From NCBI RefSeq assembly GCF_024323335.1, contig NC_066585.1, positions 81,505,359 through 81,569,358 on the forward strand: a DNA stretch of 64,000 nucleotides, in the 5' to 3' direction. This DNA comes from Lathyrus oleraceus. Taxonomy: Eukaryota > Streptophyta > Magnoliopsida > Fabales > Fabaceae. The notes beneath the pieces were generated by a model that worked only from the letters and a program-made list of their open reading frames with translations, was not told the DNA's origin and did not search any database. Within the stretch, counting starts at the first letter, position 1. Every line of letters begins with the position of its first letter. The position numbers and the translations under genes were made by a program. Positions 58,127-64,000 of this stretch are shown in pieces.

Positions 58127-61075
58127 TCAAGCGAACAACTCCGGATAAGACTCCTTCATCTGACTCTCAAGTTCCCAGGTCACATTGCCACCTGCTGGTC
58201 CTCCCCAAGCTACCTTCACCAATGCAATCTCTTTACCCCGCAACTGCTTCAACTCTCGATCCTCGATCCTCATAGGTGATGCTTCAACAGTCAGGTTATC
58301 TCTCACCTGTACATCATCTATTTGGACTACATGCGACGGATCATGAATGTATCTCCTCAACTGAGACACATGAAAAACATCATGCAAATTCGCAAGCGAC
58401 GGCGGTAAAGCGATACGATAGGCTACCTCTCCTATCCTTTCTAAAATCTGATAGGGACCAATAAATCGAGGTGTCAACTTCTTTGACTTCAAAGCTCGAC
58501 CAACACCAGTTATCGGAGTAACACGAAGAAACACATGATCTCCCTCTTGGAACTCAAGTGCCTTCCTCCTCTTATCATGATAACTCTTCTGTCGACTCTG
58601 AGCAATTCTCATCTTCTCCTGAATCATCTTAGTCTTGTCTGTAGTTTGTTGAACAATCTCCGGTCCAACCACAACACTCTCACCGGACTCATACCAACAT
58701 AAAGGTGTCCGACATCTCCTACCATACAAAGCTTCAAACGGTGCCATACCAATACTCGAATGAAAACTATTGTTGTAGGTAAACTCAATCAACGGTAAAT
58801 AACAATCCCACGCACCTCTCCTTTCTAAAACACAAGCTCTCAAAAGATCCTCTGGTGACTGAATCGTCCTCTCAGTCTGACCATCAGTCTGCGGATGATA
58901 TGCAGAACTCAATCTCAGCTTAGTTCCCAAAGCCTTCTGCAAACCTTCCCAAAACTTCGATGTAAATCTAGGATCTCTGTCCGAAACAATACTCGACGGA
59001 ATACCATGCCAACTTACAATCTTCTCAATATACAACTCGGCTAATCTCTCTAACGGATAATCCATTCTAATCGGAATGAAATGAGCCGATTTTGTCAATC
59101 TATCAACAATCACCCAAATAGCCTCAAAATTCTTATTTGTCCTCGGCAAACCAGAAACAAAATCCATACTGATACTATCCCACTTCCACTCTGGAATAGC
59201 CAACGGTTGCATTAGCCCAGACGGCTTCTGATGCTCAATCTTCGACTTCTGACAAGTCAAACAGGAATACACAAAACTTGCAATTTCTCTTTTCATTCCC
59301 GGCCACCAAAATAACTTCTTCAAATCATGATACATCTTCGTAGCTCCAGGATGAATACTCAAACCACTACGATGTCCTTCCTCAAGAATACTCTTCTTAA
59401 GTTCTGTGACATCCGGAACGCACGCCCGATTACCAAATCTCAAAACACCATTCTCATCAACTCGGAATTCACCACCTTGACCTTGCTTCACTAGGGTCAA
59501 CTTATCAACCAAAAGCATATCAGATTTCTGACCCTCTCTAATCTCATCCAGAATACTACTTGTTAACTTCAACATTCCCAATTTAACACTATTGTGGGTA
59601 CTCTCACACACCAAACTCAAGTCTCTGAACTGCTCAATTAAATCCAATTCCTTAACCATTAACATAGACATGTGCAATGATTTCCGACTCAGTGCATCAG
59701 CCACTACGTTTGCTTTACCCGGATGGTAATTCAAACCAAAATCATAATCCTTCAGAAATTCTAACCATCTCCTCTGTCTCATATTCAGCTCTTTCTGGTC
59801 AAACAAATACTTTAAACTTTTATGGTCACTGAAAACTTCAAATCTTGACCCATACAAATAATGCCTCCATAACTTCAGAACAAATACCACAGCTGCCAAC
59901 TCTAAATCATGCGTCGGATAGTTCCTCTCATGAACCCTCAGCTGTCTCGAAGCATAAGCTATAACCTGCTTATTCTGCATCAACACGCCACCCAAACCCA
60001 ACAATGAAGCATCATAGTAAACCTCAAATGGTTCCGACGAACTCGGTAATATCAGAATAGGAGCAGTAGTCAACCTTCTCTTCAACTCTTGGAAACCTTC
60101 TTCACATTTTGAGTCCCAAACAAACGCTTGCCCCTTTCTAGTCAACATCGTCAATGGTAACGCCAACTTAGAAAGTCCCTCAATAAACTTCCTATAATAA
60201 CCTGCAAGTCCCAGAAAACTCCTTATCTCAGAAATTGACTTCGGAGCTTCCCACTTAGATACCGCTTCTATCTTAGAAGGATCAACAGCAATACCACCTC
60301 TGGAAATCACATGACCAAGAAAACTAACCTCTTCTAACCAAAATTCACACTTGGATAGTTTTGCGAATAACTTCTTTTCTCGCAGAACTCCTAAAACCAC
60401 TCTCAAATGCTCAGCATGCTCTTCTTCAGATTTCGAATATACCAAAATGTCATCAATAAACACCACAACAAACTTATCTAGGCACGGATGGAAAATCCTA
60501 TTCATATACTCCATAAATACTCCAGGCGCATTAGTCACACCAAAAGGCATTACAGAATACTCATAATGTCCATACCTTGTTCTGAAAGCAGTCTTCTGAA
60601 TATCCTCAGTTTTCACACGTATCTGATGATACCCAGATCTCAAATCTATCTTGCTGAACACACTCGCACCAACCAACTGGTCCATCAGATCATCAATTCT
60701 CGGCAAAGGATACCGATTCTTGATCGTCACTTTGTTCAGTTGTCTGTAGTCCACACACAACCTCATAGTACCTTCTTTCTTCTTAACCAATAACACTGGT
60801 GCACCCCACGGTGACACACTCGGACGAATAAATTTCTTATCCAACAGATCTTCCAACTGACTCTTCAACTCCGTTAACTCAACAGCAGACATACGGTACG
60901 GAGCCATCGATATCGGCCTAGTACCAGGTACCAAATCAATCGAGAACTCTACTTCACGCTCTGGCGGTAATTCATTCACTTCTTCCGGGAACACATCAGG
61001 AAAATCACACACCACCGCTAGATCGCCAATCACCAGCTTATCTTTAGCCTCCAAAGTCGCTAACAGCATAAACAA
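58127..61075 (-). CDS. F pol: RT, RNase H, integrase, chromodomain (open)
   Basis: 982 residues without a stop. RT (about 45-270): [32 protein letters not shown] and the FIDD active site at 206-209. RNase H keeps its acids: [24 protein letters not shown] and VVADALSR. Integrase: an HHCC region ([21 protein letters not shown]) and a D-D-E set in [17 protein letters not shown] and DGQTERTI; then a GPY/F-like [15 protein letters not shown]-terminal chromodomain ([28 protein letters not shown]) probably guides insertion to heterochromatin. The first codons are the junction of a deletion, so the natural start is missing and RT has lost its upstream protease. Confidence 0.93.
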   Translation of the reverse strand: MFMLLATLEAKDKLVIGDLAVVCDFPDVFPEEVNELPPEREVEFSIDLVPGTRPISMAPYRMSAVELTELKSQLEDLLDKKFIRPSVSPWGAPVLLVKKKEGTMRLCVDYRQLNKVTIKNRYPLPRIDDLMDQLVGASVFSKIDLRSGYHQIRVKTEDIQKTAFRTRYGHYEYSVMPFGVTNAPGVFMEYMNRIFHPCLDKFVVVFIDDILVYSKSEEEHAEHLRVVLGVLREKKLFAKLSKCEFWLEEVSFLGHVISRGGIAVDPSKIEAVSKWEAPKSISEIRSFLGLAGYYRKFIEGLSKLALPLTMLTRKGQAFVWDSKCEEGFQELKRRLTTAPILILPSSSEPFEVYYDASLLGLGGVLMQNKQVIAYASRQLRVHERNYPTHDLELAAVVFVLKLWRHYLYGSRFEVFSDHKSLKYLFDQKELNMRQRRWLEFLKDYDFGLNYHPGKANVVADALSRKSLHMSMLMVKELDLIEQFRDLSLVCESTHNSVKLGMLKLTSSILDEIREGQKSDMLLVDKLTLVKQGQGGEFRVDENGVLRFGNRACVPDVTELKKSILEEGHRSGLSIHPGATKMYHDLKKLFWWPGMKREIASFVYSCLTCQKSKIEHQKPSGLMQPLAIPEWKWDSISMDFVSGLPRTNKNFEAIWVIVDRLTKSAHFIPIRMDYPLERLAELYIEKIVSWHGIPSSIVSDRDPRFTSKFWEGLQKALGTKLRLSSAYHPQTDGQTERTIQSPEDLLRACVLERRGAWDCYLPLIEFTYNNSFHSSIGMAPFEALYGRRCRTPLCWYESGESVVVGPEIVQQTTDKTKMIQEKMRIAQSRQKSYHDKRRKALEFQEGDHVFLRVTPITGVGRALKSKKLTPRFIGPYQILERIGEVAYRIALPPSLANLHDVFHVSQLRRYIHDPSHVVQIDDVQVRDNLTVEASPMRIEDRELKQLRGKEIALVKVAWGGPAGGNVTWELESQMKESYPELFA

Positions 61076-61659
61076 CTCTGCTCCATCCGCTGATACCCAA
61101 TAGCCTGCTTGATCTCGGGACGCAACCCGTTCTCAAACTTCACACACTTTGAAAATTCCCCAGTAGCCTCGTTATAGGGAGTGTAATACTTCGACAGCTC
61201 TGTGAACTTAGCAGCATACTCAGTAACAGACCGATTGCCCTGCTTCAATTCCAAGAATTCTATCTCTTTCTTTCCTCTAACATCCTCTGGAAAATACTTC
61301 CTCAGGAATCTCTCTCTGAACACAGCCCAAGTGATCTCAGCATTCCCAGCAGTTTCCAACTCGGTGCGGGTAGCAACCCACCAATCGTCAGCTTCCTCTG
61401 ACAGCATATGCGTACCGAACCTGACCTTCTGGTTATCGGCACACTCAGTTACTCTGAAGATCCTCTCTATCTCCTTCAACCACTTCTGAGCGCCATCTGG
61501 ATCGTACGCTCCCTTGAACATTGGAGGATTGTTCTTCTGGAACTTACTCAACTGACGAGCAACTCCCATTCCCACAACATTCGGATTTCCTCCAAGTACT
61601 CCAGCTAGCATACCCAGCGCCTCAGCAATTGCAGCATCATCTCTACCTCTTCCAGCCAT
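61060..61659 (-). pseudogene. F gag, truncated before zinc finger
   Basis: ATG at 61659 (MAGRGRDDAAIAEALGMLAG). The gag domain is seen in FKGAYDPDGAQKWLKEIERI, DDWWVATRTE and LKQGNRSVTEYAAKFTELSK. The expected CCHC zinc finger and protease are absent. Near 61095 the sequence jumps from EIKQAIGYQ to the region just before RT in a different frame, so gag ends after RMEQSCLCC at 61060 and overlaps the pol frame by 16 bp. Confidence 0.9.
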
Positions 61660-61769
61660 CTCTATTCCGAAAACCCAAACAAACTAAAATAATAAGTACT
61701 GATAGGGTTACACAACACCTATCCCGTACAGGGGAAACAGAATAATTATGACTCGACTCAACCGACTAT
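61660..61769 (-). other. Element F leader
   Basis: Short untranslated leader between the PBS and the gag ATG. Nothing else is seen in it. Confidence 0.7.
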
Positions 61770-61781
61770 GCTCTGATACCA
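61770..61781 (-). other. Primer binding site of F
   Basis: In sense TGGTATCAGAGC, complementary to the 3' end of initiator tRNA-Met, four bases from the 5' LTR. Usual for chromoviruses. Confidence 0.93.
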
Positions 61782-61785
61782 CTAA

Positions 61786-63737
61786 TGTAACACCCTTCTA
61801 AAATACCCCAAATATTTCAATTAAAATAGCAACATATCAATCAGAGTAATTATGCCCCGAAGGGTGTCACACAATCATTTCACAACCATCATCAGAATAT
61901 CCTGTCATGCTCATTTATTTAATCCAAATTATAAAGTATCTGCATAATACGCAACGGATAAAATCAATTCAATTATTCACATCATGTAACATATTACATG
62001 CAAAATGGTTCACAACCAATCAATAAAATATTCAAACATCCCTTCCCGATGTTACATCTATCAGAGCATGACCCACTAGGAGACTACACTAGACTCCAAG
62101 CACTAGCTCCTATTCGACTCACTGCTCGTTACCTGAAAAATAGGTGTAAGGGTGAGTTCCTCAATCAATATAATAAGCATTATACAACATTATGTAATGA
62201 TAAGTAATTAACACATTAATTCACCCTAACCAGACTACACGCTCAGCAACGGCAGTATCCATTCAAACATCATATTCAACAGTAACATATAACGTATGTA
62301 TAACCTCAACCATACTCAACATTAACGACACAACACACAACACACATATAATACTGGAATACATCCATTCATATTATATGCCATACATTCATTATGCAAT
62401 GAGACTCTATGCATGCGGTACCGACTATTTGTGAACATATAGTTCACCTCACCGTCCAAATCCAGGCACGGCTACCAAGTCCAACTAGTCCCACTCATTT
62501 GAGACCTAGTGACTCACTCACTAATTCCTCACCACGGGAATTAGCTACCACCCCTCAAGGGCTATGCTATGCACGCTAATTCACCTAGCATGCAAACATC
62601 GACAACAATCCATAATGACTAACTCACTAATTCCTCACAATGGGAATTAGCTACCACCATAAAGGCCACAATATGCATGCTAATCACCTAGCCATGCTAC
62701 ATCATCAACAACAATTCAAGAATAGACATATGCTCACACTCTAAGCCATAAAACAGTCTATTCACAAGTGCACACATAACTGATACATTCACAGCATCAT
62801 GCATACCATCACACATCATCAGTATATTATCACATAAGCATATCATATCATGCCACATAATCAAAAACAGTATTAGCACACTCTACTAATGCCTATACTA
62901 CTCAAGACCCAACAAAACAACAACAACATTACCACGATATCACATCTGGGAGTTTAAAACGCGAAATCTGCCCTTCAAACTGATATGGCGAACGCCATTA
63001 GGCTAATGGCGAACGCCATTAGCGTTACACGCTCTCATTCTGGAAAAACTGTCTGTCAAACTGATATGGCGAACGCCATTAGGCTAATGGCGAACGCCAT
63101 TAGCGTTAAACGCTCTTATTCTGAAAAAAACCCAAACGGCGAACGCCGAAGGCATAATGGCGAACGTCATTTGGCTGTTATGTGCATAGATGTTAAATTT
63201 CTACGAATTTCCTTTCAATTATCATCTAATTTCATTCATCCACTGGCTGTTATGTGCATAGATGTTAAATTTCTACGAATTCCCTTTCAATTATCATCTA
63301 ATTTCATTCATCCACTGGCTCACAAATTCATCATACAACAATCCAATCAGAGATAAAACAATGGTTATCACTACCCAGTACATATTATCATATAATACCC
63401 TTTAACCGATGATAAACCCCCCTTACCTGAGTTAATCCGGCAAATCTCAAGCTTCAAGCTCTTCTCTTCTCCAACCTTCTTCCTCTTGCTCTGCCTTTGC
63501 CCTTTTCCTCTTTCACGATCGCTTCTCTGTTTTTCACGTAAAAACCTTTTTACTCCAAAATGGGACTTTTTCCTTAATTCCAACTTATATATATTTTCCA
63601 ATAAATAATTATCCCAATAATTATTATTCCAAAATAATAGTAATAATAATCCCAAATTCCAATTATTCAATTAAATTAATAAAAAAAAAATATTAATTTA
63701 AATTAAATAATTATCTTATTTTAATTGGGGTGTTACA
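61786..63737 (-). repeat. Element F 5' LTR (1952 bp)
   Basis: Near-identical to the 3' LTR. It contains the same palindrome cluster, 72-bp duplication and TATA box (63585-63594). As the 5' LTR it should drive F transcription toward lower coordinates. Confidence 0.95.
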
Positions 63738-63742
63738 AACCT
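63738..63742. repeat. Target site duplication of F, right
   Basis: AACCT after the LTR end GTTACA, matching 56129-56133. Confidence 0.93.
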
Positions 63743-64000
63743 TCTAAGAAGTTTTACAATTCATCTTCATCCATTCATCCCCATTATGTCCTAAACCTTT
63801 TCACACATTGCTTTCAAACTTGACATAGATATTGTGCAAACATCTTCATGCTTTTCAAACTAAAAACCTGGACCCAAGTCCTTGACTTTTTTTTTCAAAC
63901 TCCATTTCATAATACTTCTTTTGAATCAATCTTAATCATACTTTGACCCTACTTTCATAATCACAATCAATTAACTTCACACATTCAATTGTTTTGGCTC
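63743..64000 (+). repeat. Element E LTR, continued
   Basis: Resumes the E LTR exactly where F split it (TCTAAGAAGTTTTACAATTC). It matches the A LTR at about 8670-8925 in reverse. By that alignment roughly 650 bp of the LTR remain beyond the window. Confidence 0.9.

Larger units (their letters stand above)
56134..63737 (-). mobile_element. Element F: Tekay/Del-like chromovirus with gag/pro deletion
   Basis: 7604 bp on the minus strand, inserted in the E LTR. LTRs of 1951 and 1952 bp, AACCT duplications, a PBS complementary to initiator tRNA-Met and a PPT. The interior has gag and a long pol ending in a chromodomain, which places it with Tekay/Del chromoviruses. A deletion between gag and RT removes the zinc finger and protease, so it is non-autonomous although its RT-to-chromodomain frame is open. 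Confidence 0.94.

Overview
The window looks like intergenic heterochromatin from a large plant genome, most likely a legume of the tribe Fabeae (Pisum/Vicia/Lathyrus/Lens group). The reasons are several giant Ogre/Tat-lineage Ty3/gypsy elements with about 6-kb LTRs, a tRNA-Arg-type primer binding site (TGGCGACTCTGCTGGGGA), a pro/RT intron and repeat-rich 3' UTRs. The genus is inference. I found no intact host gene, rRNA, genuine tRNA gene or CRISPR array. Nearly every base can be assigned to one of six nested LTR retrotransposons, called A-F here.

Layout: D (minus, probably oldest; gag and ORF1 remnants, 49854-51437) is interrupted by C and by E. C (minus, an Ogre with near-complete gag-pro-RT-RH-aRNH-INT) runs from its 5' LTR at 48138-49853 to beyond the left edge, and its gag is split by A. 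A (minus, 8005-46110, LTRs of 6004 bp each, TSD GTATT) is a gutted Ogre derivative, and its 3' UTR is split by B. B (plus, 14568-33415, LTRs of 6054/6056 bp, TSD GTAGG) is another gutted derivative; both its LTRs carry an intron-containing host LRR-gene fragment in antisense. To the right, E (plus, LTR of the same family as A) starts at 51438 and runs off the window. It is split by F (minus, 56134-63737, LTRs of 1951/1952 bp, TSD AACCT), a Tekay/Del-like chromovirus with open RT-RH-INT-chromodomain but with the gag zinc-finger and protease region deleted.

LTR divergence counted by eye agrees with the nesting: A at least 17 substitutions; B, inside A, at least 4 plus two 1-bp indels; F at least 4 plus a 1-bp indel. 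The young Ogre-type insertions A and B have lost protease, RT and the integrase core, so they must have moved with enzymes supplied in trans. C is closest to a coding element but has two nonsense changes, one frameshift and the A insertion.

The most interesting signals are not genes. (1) A tandem hairpin array follows the integrase stop in C, A and B; its stems differ in sequence but keep pairing, with wobbles that pair only in the sense RNA. (2) A second covarying hairpin in the R/U5 part of the A, B and C LTRs precedes a constant TACGTAGGCA-like motif. (3) The first 9-10 nt of the PBS are duplicated about 70-80 nt upstream of the true PBS in three LTR families. (4) Many 3'-UTR motifs are complementary to the PBS. 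(5) B carries an antisense host-gene capture and a TATA/telo-box leader that looks like a captured host promoter.
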